In this document: piece after piece, positions 11,545 through 20,655 of the stretch
Layout: each line of letters opens with the position of its first letter
Numbering within the stretch: the stretch's first letter is position 1
Assembly (NCBI RefSeq): GCF_014648575.1
Contig: NZ_BMRJ01000002.1
Location: 389,957-453,956 of the forward strand
Direction: 5' to 3'
DNA length: 64,000 bases
Origin: Agromyces mediolanus
GTDB taxonomy: Bacteria > Actinomycetota > Actinomycetes > Actinomycetales > Microbacteriaceae
Notes under the pieces: model-generated
Seen by the model: only the letters and a program-made list of their open reading frames with translations
The model's database searches: none
Told to the model about the DNA's origin: nothing
Translations under genes and position numbers: made by a program

Positions 11545-12495
11545 ATGAGCGCCGAGGTGTCCGAGCTGTTCGATCCGAGCGAATGGGTGGATGCCGCACC
11601 CGCCCTCGCGGGCCCCGACGGCTTCACCGATCTGACGTACCACCACTCGAAGGACGGCCGCATCGCCCGGGTCGCCTTCGACCGCCCCGAGGTGCGCAAC
11701 GCCTTCCGGCCGCACACCGTCGACGAGCTGTACCGCGCCCTCGAGGACGCCCGCACGAACCCGCGCATCGGCGTCGTGCTGCTCACCGGCAACGGGCCGA
11801 GCGCGAAGGACGGCGGCTGGGCCTTCTGCTCCGGCGGCGACCAGCGCATCCGCGGCCGCGACGGCTACAAGTACTCCGACGCCGAGACCGCGATCGTCGA
11901 CGGCGCGGGCGGCACCGCCGATCCGCACGGGCACGCGGCCGTCGGGCGCCTGCACATCCTCGAGGTGCAGCGCCTCATCCGCTTCATGCCGAAGGTCGTC
12001 ATCGCGGTCGTCCCGGGGTGGGCGGCCGGCGGCGGGCACTCCCTGCACGTCGTCTGCGACCTGACCATCGCGAGCCGCGAGCACGGCCGCTTCAAGCAGA
12101 CGGATGCCGACGTCGGCTCGTTCGACGCGGGCTACGGCTCCGCCTACTTCGCCCGCCAGATCGGGCAGAAGTTCGCCCGCGAGGTGTTCTTCCTCGCCGA
12201 GGAGTACTCGGCCGAGCGGGCGTACGAGATGGGCGCCGTGAACCGGGTCGTGCCGCACGCCGAGCTCGAACGCGAGGCGATCGCGATGGCACGCACGCTC
12301 CTCACCAAGTCGCCGACGGCGATCCGCATGCTGAAGTTCGCGTTCAACGCCGTCGACGACGGGATGGTCGGCCAGCAGGTCTTCGCGGGCGAGGCGACGC
12401 GGCTCGCCTACGGCACCGACGAGGCCGTCGAGGGCCGTGACGCCTTCCTCGAGAAGCGCGCGCCCGACTGGGGGCCGTACCCGTGGCACTTCTGA
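11545..12495 (+). CDS. menB: 1,4-Dihydroxy-2-naphthoyl-CoA synthase
   Basis: A 316-residue crotonase-fold enzyme that closes the second ring of menaquinone from o-succinylbenzoyl-CoA. Recognisable parts are the substrate loop FCSGGDQRIRGRDGYKY, the oxyanion-hole region VPGWAAGGGHSLHVVCDLT, the FDAGYGSAYFARQIG stretch carrying the MenB-specific Asp and Tyr, and the ending PDWGPYPWHF. Length and motifs match actinobacterial MenB. The frame is open for about 800 bp upstream, but only ATG 11545 gives a normal N-terminus and it has a well-placed TAGGCT box. menE follows 25 bp later. Confidence 0.95.
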   Translation: MSAEVSELFDPSEWVDAAPALAGPDGFTDLTYHHSKDGRIARVAFDRPEVRNAFRPHTVDELYRALEDARTNPRIGVVLLTGNGPSAKDGGWAFCSGGDQRIRGRDGYKYSDAETAIVDGAGGTADPHGHAAVGRLHILEVQRLIRFMPKVVIAVVPGWAAGGGHSLHVVCDLTIASREHGRFKQTDADVGSFDAGYGSAYFARQIGQKFAREVFFLAEEYSAERAYEMGAVNRVVPHAELEREAIAMARTLLTKSPTAIRMLKFAFNAVDDGMVGQQVFAGEATRLAYGTDEAVEGRDAFLEKRAPDWGPYPWHF

Positions 12496-12520
12496 GCCGC
12501 CGCGCGGCGGAGCCGGCGCC

Positions 12521-13726
12521 GTGAAACCGCTGCATCGGGTTCCGTCGGGCGAGCTGTCGCGGCTGCGATCCGCGCTCGCCGCGGCACTCGACGGCGGCCC
12601 GGCGGTCTGGCCGGTGGCGGATGCCGACGCGGCCGGTCCGGCCGGCGCGCGCGACGAGGCATCCGCCGTCGATCCCGCGCTCCGGGAGGTGGCCGACGAG
12701 GTCGCCCTCGTCGTCGAGACGAGCGGCTCGACCGCCGCGCCGAAGCGGGTGGCCCTGAGCGCCGATGCGCTCGTGGCCAGCGCGGAGGCGACGCACGACG
12801 CCCTCGGCGGCCAGGGGCAGTGGCTGCTCGCGCTGCCCGGGCACTACATCGCGGGCGCGCAGGTGCTCGTCCGCTCGTTCCTCGCCGGGCTCGACCCCGT
12901 GCCCGTGCCCGACGGGCCGTTCACCGCGGCGGGCTTCGCGGCCGCCGCCGCGACGATGCTGCCCGAGGTGCCGCACTACGCCTCGCTCGTGCCCGTGCAA
13001 CTCGCCCGCCTCGTCGAGGGTGCCGACCGCGACCCCTTCGTCGCCGCGGCTCTGCGCTCCTTCGACGCCGTGCTCGTCGGCGGCCAGGCGCTCGGCGCCG
13101 AGCTCGCCGAGCGCGCCGAGGCGCTCGGCGCGAGGATCGTGCGCACCTACGGCTCCAGCGAGACGGCCGGCGGATGCGTCTACGACGGCCGGCCGCTCGA
13201 CGGGGTCCGTCTGCGCATCGTCGACGGCGAGGTGCAGCTCGGCGGTCCCACGCTCGCGAGCGGCTACCTCGGCGATCCGGAGCGCACCGCGCGGGCGTTC
13301 CTCATCGAGCGGGGCGAGCGCTGGTACCGCACCGGCGACCTCGGCGAGCTGACGGCCGAGGGGCGGCTGCGCATCCGCGGCCGCGCCGACGACGTCATCG
13401 TCTCCGGCGGCGTGAAGGTCGCGCTCGGCGAGGTCGAGCGCGCGGTGCGGGGGCTGCCCGGCTTCGCGGAGGCGGTCGTCGTCGCCGTGGCCGACGCCGA
13501 GTGGGGGGAGCGGCCGGGGGTGGCCGTCGAGGCGGCCGCGTTCGCGGGGCTCGGCGACGACGCCGTGCAGCGGCAGCTCGCCGCGATCGCGAGCGCCGAC
13601 GACGCCGCCGGGCTGCCGCCGGCCGGCCGGCCGGTGCGGCTCGCGGCCCTGCAGGCGATGCCCCGCCTCGACTCCGGCAAGCCCGACCGCAAGGCCGTCG
13701 CCGCCCTGCTCGCGGCCGGCGCATAG
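12521..13726 (+). CDS. menE: o-Succinylbenzoate--CoA ligase
   Basis: A 401-residue AMP-forming acyl-CoA synthetase that activates o-succinylbenzoate. The P-loop-like motif is ETSGSTAAPKRV (residues ~66-77), then TYGSSETAGG, YRTGDLGEL and the hinge region RIRGRADDVIVSGGVKV. The C-terminal catalytic lysine lies in DSGKPDRKAV. It is shorter than the ~450-residue Bacillus enzyme, as is usual in Actinobacteria. Residues ~30-45 are a low-complexity linker. The start GTG 12521 is 25 bp downstream of menB; the two are probably one transcript. Confidence 0.92.
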   Translation: MKPLHRVPSGELSRLRSALAAALDGGPAVWPVADADAAGPAGARDEASAVDPALREVADEVALVVETSGSTAAPKRVALSADALVASAEATHDALGGQGQWLLALPGHYIAGAQVLVRSFLAGLDPVPVPDGPFTAAGFAAAAATMLPEVPHYASLVPVQLARLVEGADRDPFVAAALRSFDAVLVGGQALGAELAERAEALGARIVRTYGSSETAGGCVYDGRPLDGVRLRIVDGEVQLGGPTLASGYLGDPERTARAFLIERGERWYRTGDLGELTAEGRLRIRGRADDVIVSGGVKVALGEVERAVRGLPGFAEAVVVAVADAEWGERPGVAVEAAAFAGLGDDAVQRQLAAIASADDAAGLPPAGRPVRLAALQAMPRLDSGKPDRKAVAALLAAGA

Positions 13727-13736
13727 CGTGCGGAAC

Positions 13737-13742
13737 TAGGCT
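13737..13742 (+). promoter_or_regulatory. -10 box TAGGCT, leaderless menA promoter
   Basis: TAGGCT ends 7 nt before GTG 13750, in the short gap after menE. Confidence 0.5.
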
Positions 13743-13749
13743 GAGGGCC

Positions 13750-14742
13750 GTGGTACGCCAGAAGCCCGATCGCCCCGATTCCGCCGCCGCCCGTCGCGCC
13801 AAGCGCCCCGGCCCGAGCGGCAACCCCGCCCGCGCCGCCCAGGGGCCGGCCGTCTCGCGCGGGCCGGCCACCGTCGGCGACTGGATCTCGGGCGCCCGGC
13901 TGCGCACCCTGCCCCTCGCGATCGCGCCGGTCGCGCTCGGCACGGGCGCGGGCGTCGTCGCCATCGCGGACGGCCCGTGGCATCCGACCCGCGCCGTGCT
14001 GGCGCTCATCGTCGCGCTCGCGCTGCAGATCGGCGTGAACTACGCGAACGACTACTCGGACGGCATCCGCGGCACCGACGACCACCGGGTCGGCCCCGCG
14101 CGGCTCACCGGCTCGGGGCTCGCGAAGCCGAAGCACGTGCTCGCGGTCGCGCTCGCCTTCCTCGGCCTCGCCGCCCTCGCCGGCCTCGCCCTCGTCGTCA
14201 TCACGCAGCAGTGGTGGCTGCTCGCCGTCGGCGCGGCCGCGATCGTGGCCGCCTGGTTCTACACCGGCGGCAAGCGCCCCTACGGCTACGCGGGCCTCGG
14301 CGAGCTCTTCGTCTTCGTGTTCTTCGGTCTCGTCGCGACCGCCGGCTCGGCGTTCGTGCAGGCCCTCGACGTGAATCTCGAGGCGTGGTCGGGCGGCGTC
14401 GGCGTCGGCCTCCTCGCCTGCGCCGTCCTCATGGCGAACAACCTGCGCGACGTCGAGCAGGACCGCGCCTCCGGGAAGCGCACGCTCGCGGTGCTCGTCG
14501 GCGCCCCCGTCGGGCGCGCGCTGTTCTGCGTGTTCATGCTCGTGCCGTTCGGCATCGCCGCCTTCTGGGCGCTGCTCTACCCGACCGGATGGCTCGTGCT
14601 GTTCGCCCTGCTCGCGGCGCTGCCGGCGTGCGTCATCGTCGTCTCGGCGCGCACGGCGAAGGAGCTGCTCATCGCGCTGCAGCTCGCGAGCCTCACGGCG
14701 CTCGTCTACGGCGTCGGTCTGGGGCTCGTCTTCGCGCTCTGA
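13750..14742 (+). CDS. menA: 1,4-Dihydroxy-2-naphthoate polyprenyltransferase
   Basis: A 330-residue UbiA-family membrane prenyltransferase that joins the polyprenyl chain to DHNA to make demethylmenaquinone. The first Asp-rich motif is NYANDYSDGIRGTDDHR (residues ~97-113) and the second lies in NNLRDVEQDRASGKRTL. About eight to nine helices are predicted. The first 40 residues are a basic, proline-rich cytoplasmic extension (RQKPDRPDSAAARRAKRP) before the family core WISGARLRTLPLAI. The prenyl donor is probably made by the polyprenyl synthase encoded at 26987. Confidence 0.94.
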   Translation: MVRQKPDRPDSAAARRAKRPGPSGNPARAAQGPAVSRGPATVGDWISGARLRTLPLAIAPVALGTGAGVVAIADGPWHPTRAVLALIVALALQIGVNYANDYSDGIRGTDDHRVGPARLTGSGLAKPKHVLAVALAFLGLAALAGLALVVITQQWWLLAVGAAAIVAAWFYTGGKRPYGYAGLGELFVFVFFGLVATAGSAFVQALDVNLEAWSGGVGVGLLACAVLMANNLRDVEQDRASGKRTLAVLVGAPVGRALFCVFMLVPFGIAAFWALLYPTGWLVLFALLAALPACVIVVSARTAKELLIALQLASLTALVYGVGLGLVFAL

Positions 14743-14761
14743 GCGGTGAGCGTGGCCGGGG

Positions 14762-15070
14762 CTACTCGGCGCGCTTCGCGTCGGCCGGGTGCGCGGATGC
14801 CTCGTGCTCGACGGCCTCGACGGCCGCGTCCTCCGCGGCGTCGTCGTCGCGCACGAGCGGCTGCTCGCGGTGGCGGGCGGCGTACAGATCGCCCGAGAGG
14901 GCTTCGCGCGGCTTGCGCAGGAACAGGAGCGAGGCGCTCAGCCCGAACACCGCCGCGACGAGGGTCGAAACCCAGACGTTCACGTTCGCGATGAGCAGCA
15001 CGGCGAGCGGCACCGCGAAGAGCAGGATGCGCAGCGCGGTGTACCAGATCCAGACGGGCACCGATTTCAC
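14762..15070 (-). CDS. DUF4229 small membrane protein
   Basis: A 102-residue protein with two transmembrane helices in residues 1-50 (IWYTALRILLFAVPLAVLL; VWVSTLVAAVFGLSASLLF), then FLRKPREALSGDLYAARH and an acidic Ala/Asp-rich tail. This fits DUF4229, which is typically found beside men genes in actinobacteria. Function unknown. It is convergent with menA and divergent from the following gene. Confidence 0.75.
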   Translation of the reverse strand: MKSVPVWIWYTALRILLFAVPLAVLLIANVNVWVSTLVAAVFGLSASLLFLRKPREALSGDLYAARHREQPLVRDDDAAEDAAVEAVEHEASAHPADAKRAE

Positions 15071-15156
15071 CCTGCCAGTGTAGGCGCGGCGGCTGAGCGC
15101 GGGCTGCGGGGCCGCGGTGCACCGGGCTCTCCCAGCCTGCCGTGATCTGGCGCGCC

Positions 15157-15162
15157 TAGACT
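15157..15162 (+). promoter_or_regulatory. -10 box TAGACT, leaderless promoter
   Basis: TAGACT ends 6 nt before ATG 15169. Confidence 0.5.
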
Positions 15163-15168
15163 GGGGGC

Positions 15169-15600
15169 ATGCCGAGGCTCGCTGTCATCGTCGTGGCAGC
15201 CGCGATCGTCTTCTGGATCTATACGATCGTCGATTGCGCGCTGTTCGATCGGCTGCGCGTGCGCGGCCTCCGCAAGGGCTGGTGGGTCGCCCTCGTGATC
15301 CTCGTGCCGGTCGTCGGCGGGGTGCTCTGGTTCGTGATCGGCCGGGGTCGCCGCAGCCGCAGCGGCCGTTCGCTCGCGCCCGACGACGACGCGGAGTTCC
15401 TGCGCCGGCTCGGCTCCGACGCCGTGCAGGAGGAGCGCATCCGCCGCCTCGAGCAGGAGCTCGCCGACCTCGACGACGACCCGGGCGCGGGCGACGACGG
15501 GCACGACTCCGGGGCGGGCCATCCGAGCCGCGGCGACCGCGGCCCGCACGACCCCGAGGCGCCGGGAGAGCCCGGCCAGCCCGGTCGACCGCATGACTGA
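15169..15600 (+). CDS. PLDc_N-type membrane protein
   Basis: A 143-residue protein with two N-terminal transmembrane helices in the pattern of the phospholipase D nuclease N-terminal domain ([12 protein letters not shown] ... [27 protein letters not shown]). The rest is charged and disordered: a coiled stretch [17 protein letters not shown] and a Gly/Asp/His-rich tail. No phospholipase catalytic domain is attached. Its stop overlaps the menD start by 8 bp, so it is coupled to menD. Role unknown. Confidence 0.75.
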   Translation: MPRLAVIVVAAAIVFWIYTIVDCALFDRLRVRGLRKGWWVALVILVPVVGGVLWFVIGRGRRSRSGRSLAPDDDAEFLRRLGSDAVQEERIRRLEQELADLDDDPGAGDDGHDSGAGHPSRGDRGPHDPEAPGEPGQPGRPHD

Positions 15601-17572
15601 CCCGGGTGCCGCGGGCGCTGCGCCCGAGGCATCCGAGCACCGGCGGAGCCCCGCGAGCGAGTTCGCCGTGGCCCTCATCGCCGAGCTCGAACGGCTCGGC
15701 GTGCGCGACGTGGTCGTCGCCCCCGGATCCCGCTCCCAGGCGCTCGCGATCGCGGCCGCCGAGTTCGAGCGCGCGGGCCGGCTGCGGCTGCACGTGCGCA
15801 TCGACGAGCGCAGCGCGGGCTTCCTCGCGCTCGGCCTCGGCGTCGAGTCGGGGCATCCCGCCGCGGTCGTCGCCACCTCGGGCACGGCCGTCGCGAACCT
15901 GCACCCCGCGGTGCTCGAGGCGCACCACGCCGGGGTACCGCTGCTCGTGCTCGCCGCCGACCGGCCGGCGGAGCTCCGCGGCATCCGCTCGAACCAGACC
16001 ACCATGCAGCCCGGCATCTTCGCCGGAGCGGTGCGCCTCGAGCGCGACGTCTCCGCGCCCGAGGGCGCACCCGGCGAGACCGAGACGGCCGCCGAGCTCG
16101 CGCGGCTCGCGGTCGCCGCGGCGGAGGGACGGGATGGCACGGGCGAGCCGGTGCCGCACCCCGGTCCCGGCCCCGTGCTGCTGAACCTGCAGCTGCGCGA
16201 GCCGCTGTCGGCGGTGGCGGCGCTACCGCCCGCCCCCGGCGAGCCGGTGCCGCCGGTGTCGCCCGGTGCTGGTGGCCCTGTCCCTGGCGGGCAGGCGGGA
16301 GCGCTCGCCCGCGGACCGCGCACGGTCGTGGTCGCCGGTGCCGGCGCGGGTGCCGCCGCCGAGGCGCTCGCCCGCGCGGGCGGCTGGCCGCTCATCGCCG
16401 AGATCACGAGCGGCGCCCGCTTCGGGCCGAACCTCGTGCCCGCCTACCGCGAGGTGCTCGCCGAGCCCGGCCTCGGCGACGCCGTCGAGCGGCTCATCGT
16501 CTTCGGGCACCCGACGCTGTCCCGGGAGCTGCCCGCGCTCGTGCAGCGCGAGGGCGTCGAGACCGTCGTCGTCGCGCCGAGCGGCGTCGAGTGGTTCAAC
16601 CCCGGCCACCGGGCCCGGCGTTTCGAGCGCGCCGTGCACGTCGAACCCGGTGCGCCGGCCGAGGGGGAGCGCGCCTGGCTCGGTCGCTGGCTGCAGACGG
16701 GCCGGGCGCTGGCCGCCGCGAGCGCGCCCGCCGAGCCGGACGCCGTCCGCACGGGCGTCGACGAGACCGGCCACGTCACCGACTTCGCCGCGCAGCGGGC
16801 CTTCCTCGACGCGCAGCTCGGCCGCATGCGCGAGCCCGTCGGCCGTCGCCTGCTCGCCGAGTCGGTGTGGGCGGCGAGCTGGCCGCACGACCGGCTCGTG
16901 CTCGGGGCGTCCCGGCTCATCCGCGACGCCGACCGCGTCGTGCCCGGGCGCCGCATCCACGCGCACGCCAACCGCGGGCTCTCCGGCATCGACGGCACCG
17001 TCGCGACGGCGCTCGGCATCGCGATCGCCAGTCAGGAGCCGGCCGCGGCCGGCGGGCCGGCGGAGGCGGAGGCGGTGGTCGAGGCATCCGCCGCTCCGGC
17101 GCCGGCCGCGTCCGACGGCTTCGACCCGTCCGCCGGCGACGACCTCGCCGCCATGCTCGCCCGCGCCGCCGAGGTCGAGCAGCAGCTCGCCGAGGCGAAG
17201 GCCGGCCGCGCCGCCCAGGAGGCCCGCGCCCGCGCCGAGTCGAGCGTGACCCGGGTGCTGCTCGGCGACCTCACCCTGCTGCACGACGTCGGCTCGCTGC
17301 TGCTCGGGGCGGGGGAGACCCGGCCGCGGATCCTCGTCGTCGTCGGCAACGACGGCGGCGGCACGATCTTCGACTCGCTCGAGGTCGCCGCCTCCGCGCC
17401 CGCCGAGGCGTTCGACCGCGTGCAGTACACCCCGCAGTCGGTCGACCTCGAGGCCCTCGCCCGCGCCTACGGCTGGCGGTACCGGCGGGCCGCCGTCCGC
17501 TCGGAGCTCGAGGCCGCGCTCGGCGAGGCCGTGACCGAGCCCACCATCCTCGAGGTCCCGCTCTGCCGCTGA
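15593..17572 (+). CDS. menD: SEPHCHC synthase (MenD)
   Basis: A 659-residue thiamine-diphosphate enzyme that condenses 2-oxoglutarate with isochorismate, the first committed step of menaquinone synthesis. The N-terminal domain shows [15 protein letters not shown] and the catalytic-Glu region [17 protein letters not shown]. The C-terminal ThDP-binding part shows [16 protein letters not shown] and the metal-binding [12 protein letters not shown] with [12 protein letters not shown]. It is about 100 residues longer than typical MenD owing to two low-complexity Pro/Ala-rich inserts, near residues 205-240 and 480-545. The second insert sits between two halves of the ThDP motif and is predicted helical ([20 protein letters not shown]). 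Confidence 0.94.
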   Translation: MTDPGAAGAAPEASEHRRSPASEFAVALIAELERLGVRDVVVAPGSRSQALAIAAAEFERAGRLRLHVRIDERSAGFLALGLGVESGHPAAVVATSGTAVANLHPAVLEAHHAGVPLLVLAADRPAELRGIRSNQTTMQPGIFAGAVRLERDVSAPEGAPGETETAAELARLAVAAAEGRDGTGEPVPHPGPGPVLLNLQLREPLSAVAALPPAPGEPVPPVSPGAGGPVPGGQAGALARGPRTVVVAGAGAGAAAEALARAGGWPLIAEITSGARFGPNLVPAYREVLAEPGLGDAVERLIVFGHPTLSRELPALVQREGVETVVVAPSGVEWFNPGHRARRFERAVHVEPGAPAEGERAWLGRWLQTGRALAAASAPAEPDAVRTGVDETGHVTDFAAQRAFLDAQLGRMREPVGRRLLAESVWAASWPHDRLVLGASRLIRDADRVVPGRRIHAHANRGLSGIDGTVATALGIAIASQEPAAAGGPAEAEAVVEASAAPAPAASDGFDPSAGDDLAAMLARAAEVEQQLAEAKAGRAAQEARARAESSVTRVLLGDLTLLHDVGSLLLGAGETRPRILVVVGNDGGGTIFDSLEVAASAPAEAFDRVQYTPQSVDLEALARAYGWRYRRAAVRSELEAALGEAVTEPTILEVPLCR

Positions 17573-17631
17573 GGAGCGGGGCGGGCCCCTGCTCTGCCCC
17601 GGGCCCGCACGCTCACTGCCCGGCCCCCGGC

Positions 17632-17698
17632 GGAGGAGATTCGCGCGTCTGGAGGTCGGGTTCGGGGGTCTGATCCTCCCGCGATGCGAATCGCCTCC
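17632..17698 (+). terminator. Hairpin downstream of menD with a shared 22 bp motif
   Basis: Arms 17632-17644 and 17686-17698 pair over 13 bp with one mismatch around a 41 nt loop. The right part (17673-17694, beginning ATCCTCCC) recurs at 23807-23828 with 19 of 22 identities. Probably a terminator or a dispersed intergenic repeat. Confidence 0.45.
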
Positions 17699-17746
17699 CC
17701 TCAGGGACGCCGGCGTGAGGCTGGCCGAACCGGCAATGGTCACTGT

Positions 17747-17776
17747 TTGCACAGTCAAGATTGAATATGCTAATTT
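17747..17776 (+). promoter_or_regulatory. Promoter with possible PadR operator
   Basis: A locally AT-rich stretch. -35 TTGCAC (17747-17752), an 18 bp spacer and -10 TAATTT (17771-17776). The spacer holds AGTCAAGATTGAATAT (17753-17768), which recurs on the opposite strand at 22812-22827 near the PadR gene. Confidence 0.5.
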
Positions 17777-17814
17777 CATCGAGCCATCAACGACGAACGG
17801 CCGAAGGGAACGAC

Positions 17815-18927
17815 ATGGACGTGTTTTCTCGGAGCGGTTCCCGGCGGGCCCTTCCCGCCGCGATCGCCGCCATCGCCCTCATCACCGTGCTGGGCGGCTG
17901 CGCCCAGCAGGGCGCGGACGCACAGCCCGCATCCGGTGACACCGAGGTGCTCATCGACGACGCGGCGTGCCAGCGCAACCGCGACGCGGGCACGATCACC
18001 TACATCTCGGGCTACGGCTACTCGGCGAGCGCCGGCCAGCTCGACGTCTTCCTCGCGAAGGAGCGGGGCTACTTCGACGCGCTCTGCCTCGACGTCGAGA
18101 TCAACGCCTCCGGTGCGAACGGCCAGCAGCTCGTGGCATCCGGCCAGGCGCAGTTCACCGCCCTCGGCTCGGCGTCCGACGTCATGCTCGCCGCGGCGAA
18201 CAGCAAGAACCTCACGGCGATCGCCACCTACGGCGACACCTCGCCGTTCTCGATCTTCGCCAACGAGCAGATCACGAGCCTCAAGGATCTCGAGGGCAAG
18301 AAGCTCGGCTACTTCATCAACCTCACGCCCGTGGCCTCGGCGATGCTGGACGCCGCCGGCGTCGACGTCTCGAAGGTCGAGCTCATCAAGATGACCAACT
18401 ACGACCCGACCGTGGTGACCCGCGGTCAGGTCGACGCGATCGTCGGATACGCCTCGAACCAGCCCGAGAAGCTCCGCTCGCTCGACCTGCCGTTCACCGA
18501 GTTCCTGCCCGCCGACTCCGGGGTGGGCGGCACCTACAACGTGATGGAGGTGAACTCGGCGTTCCTCGCCGAGCACCGCGAGGTCGCCGCCGACTTCATG
18601 CGGGCGAGCCTCAAGGCGCTGCAGGAGTGCCTCGACGACGAGGCCGCCTGCGTCGAGGAGATCAGTGCGCTCGCCGAGGCGAACAATCAGGGTTCGGCGT
18701 TCCCGGTCGACCAGCAGGAGCGCACCTGGCGCGTCGAGTCGAGCTGGGTCCGCGACAGCGCGAGCGGGATGCCGGGTGTGCTCAGCGAGGCGGCCTGGGA
18801 GTCCGAGTACGCCCTGGTCCAGGAGTACGGCGGGCTGAAGGACCTGCCGCCGCTCGCCGACATGATGGACACCGAGCTCGTGGCCTCGCTGTACCAGGAC
18901 GGCGCACTCGTCTGGCCGGGCGAATGA
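17815..18927 (+). CDS. ABC transporter substrate-binding lipoprotein (NitT/TauT type)
   Basis: A 370-residue exported lipoprotein; lipobox LGGC near residue 23. The fold is of the NMT1/THI5-like periplasmic binding type used by nitrate, sulfonate, taurine and pyrimidine-precursor importers. Typical stretches are YGYSASAGQLDVFLAKERGYF at the first strand (dependent on a short internal loop), ASGQAQFTALGSASDVMLAA and DLEGKKLGYFINLTP. The ATG at 17815 has an upstream GAAGGGA box; an in-frame ATG at 17761 would put 18 polar residues before the signal peptide. Its stop overlaps the ATPase start. The neighbouring FMN monooxygenase suggests an organosulfur, amine or aromatic substrate, which is inference. 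Confidence 0.88.
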   Translation: MDVFSRSGSRRALPAAIAAIALITVLGGCAQQGADAQPASGDTEVLIDDAACQRNRDAGTITYISGYGYSASAGQLDVFLAKERGYFDALCLDVEINASGANGQQLVASGQAQFTALGSASDVMLAAANSKNLTAIATYGDTSPFSIFANEQITSLKDLEGKKLGYFINLTPVASAMLDAAGVDVSKVELIKMTNYDPTVVTRGQVDAIVGYASNQPEKLRSLDLPFTEFLPADSGVGGTYNVMEVNSAFLAEHREVAADFMRASLKALQECLDDEAACVEEISALAEANNQGSAFPVDQQERTWRVESSWVRDSASGMPGVLSEAAWESEYALVQEYGGLKDLPPLADMMDTELVASLYQDGALVWPGE

Positions 18928-19724
18928 GCGCCGCCGTGGTCGACGCCGGAGTCCGGGTCAGCAACGTCTCGAAGTCGTTCGGCGCCGACGGCGCGCGCGT
19001 GAAGGTGCTCGACGACGTCAGCCTCACGATCGGGATGGGGGAGTTCGTCTCCGTCATCGGGCCGTCGGGGTGCGGCAAATCCACGCTCCTGAAGGTCGTC
19101 GCCGGGCTCATCGACGCCGACGGCGGCAAGGTCGAGATCGACGGGTCGACCGTGCGCGCGGCGGCCGCAGATAAGCGCATCGGGCTCGTGCCGCAGTCGC
19201 CGGCCCTGCTGCCGTGGCGCACGGTGCTCGACAACGTGCGGCTGCCGCTCACCGTGAACCGGCGGGCCAACGCCGGCCGAGCCATCCGCGATCCGAAGGA
19301 ACTGCTCGCCTCGTTCGGGCTCGGCCACGCGATGCAGAAGTACCCGGGTCAGCTCTCGGGCGGCATGCAGCAGCGCGCCGCGATCGCCAGGGCCTTCGTC
19401 TTCGACCCGGCCATCATGCTGATGGACGAGCCGTTCTCCGCGCTCGACGAGATGAACCGCGATCAGCAGCGGCTCGGGCTCCTGGAGTTCTGGCAGTCGA
19501 ACCGCAAGGCCGTGCTCTTCGTGACGCACTCCGTGCCCGAGGCGATCATGCTCTCCGACCGGATCGTCGTGATGGCCGCCCACCCCGGTCGCATCGACCG
19601 GATCATCGACGTCGACCTCCCGCGCCCCCGCACCGAGGAGGCGTACGCGAGCGACGAGTTCCGCGAACTGGAGCGGGTGGTGCGCACCGCCCTGCACGAA
19701 GTGATGGGTGGAGCCCATGTCTGA
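18924..19724 (+). CDS. ABC transporter ATP-binding protein (NitT/TauT type)
   Basis: A 266-residue cytoplasmic ATPase. Walker A is GPSGCGKST, the Q-loop is in VPQSPALLPWRT, the ABC signature is LSGGMQQRAAIARA, Walker B is IMLMDEPFSALDE and the switch His is in VLFVTHSVPEA. The arrangement matches SsuB/TauB/NrtD proteins. It is translationally coupled to the binding protein (ATGA overlap) and to the permease downstream. Confidence 0.92.
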   Translation: MSAAVVDAGVRVSNVSKSFGADGARVKVLDDVSLTIGMGEFVSVIGPSGCGKSTLLKVVAGLIDADGGKVEIDGSTVRAAAADKRIGLVPQSPALLPWRTVLDNVRLPLTVNRRANAGRAIRDPKELLASFGLGHAMQKYPGQLSGGMQQRAAIARAFVFDPAIMLMDEPFSALDEMNRDQQRLGLLEFWQSNRKAVLFVTHSVPEAIMLSDRIVVMAAHPGRIDRIIDVDLPRPRTEEAYASDEFRELERVVRTALHEVMGGAHV

Positions 19725-20583
19725 GACCAGCACGATCGATGCGACCGCCTCGATGGCGGCCGCCGAGCTCGCCGATCGCCGCACTCGGCGCGATGCGCCG
19801 AGTGCGCGCCGAGCACCCGCGTGGCTCCGGCCGAGGGTATGGCTGCCGACGGCGATCACCTTCGCCGTCGCCGCCTTCCTCTGGCAGGTCGTGGCGATCA
19901 CGAACCCGTACGTCATCCCGACGCTCGACGCGATCGGGGCGAGCCTTGCCGGCGACCCGGCGATGTACTGGGCGAACTTCCTGGTGACCCTCCAAGAAGT
20001 CGTGATCGGCGCGGCGAGCGGCATCGTCGCCGGCTTCCTGCTCGCCGTGGTGATGGCCGAGTTCCGCCTGATCGAACGCGCCGTGATGCCGCTCGTGGTG
20101 GTCGTCATGGTGACCCCGATCGTCGCGATCGCCCCGGCCCTCGTCGTGGCGTTCGGCTTCGGGATGATGCCGAAGTACATCGTGACCGCGCTCGTCGTGT
20201 TCTTCCCGATGCTGGTGAACTCGCTCGCGGGGCTCCGGGACGTCGACGTGAAGGCGCTCGACGTCTTCCGCACCCTGCATGCGAGCAAGTGGGAGATCTT
20301 CCGCGACCTCCGCTTCCCGGGCTGCATGCCGTACGTCTTCGCGGGCCTGCGCATCGCCCTGCCCCTCGCGGTGGTGGGCGCGGCGGTCGCGGAGTTCGTC
20401 GCGGCCGGCCAGCAGGCCGGTCTCGGCTCGCTCGTCACCACCTCGGCCGCGCAGGCGAACCTGCCGGTCACCTGGGCGAGCATCGCCCTGCTCTGCGTCA
20501 TGGGCGTGCTGCTCGTCTCGCTCCTCGCCGTGGTGCGCAAGCGCGTGCTCTGGTGGAGCGACGGCGAGGTCGTCGCGCGCTGA
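19717..20583 (+). CDS. ABC transporter permease (NitT/TauT type)
   Basis: A 288-residue inner-membrane permease with about six helices. The EAA-like coupling loop appears in VFRTLHASKWEIFRDLRFPGCMPYVFAGL (dispersed over residues ~185-215). The N-terminal 40 residues are cytoplasmic and charged. The ATG at 19717 was preferred; an in-frame GTG at 19708 would add MEP and cannot be excluded, because the only GGTGGAG box lies very close. The gene overlaps the ATPase 3' end. Confidence 0.9.
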   Translation: MSETSTIDATASMAAAELADRRTRRDAPSARRAPAWLRPRVWLPTAITFAVAAFLWQVVAITNPYVIPTLDAIGASLAGDPAMYWANFLVTLQEVVIGAASGIVAGFLLAVVMAEFRLIERAVMPLVVVVMVTPIVAIAPALVVAFGFGMMPKYIVTALVVFFPMLVNSLAGLRDVDVKALDVFRTLHASKWEIFRDLRFPGCMPYVFAGLRIALPLAVVGAAVAEFVAAGQQAGLGSLVTTSAAQANLPVTWASIALLCVMGVLLVSLLAVVRKRVLWWSDGEVVAR

Positions 20584-20655
20584 TCCGCACCGGCGTCGAC
20601 GGGGCGCCAGGACCCGCCGGCCGCGATGGCCGGACCCATCGAGAAGGAGGAACTG

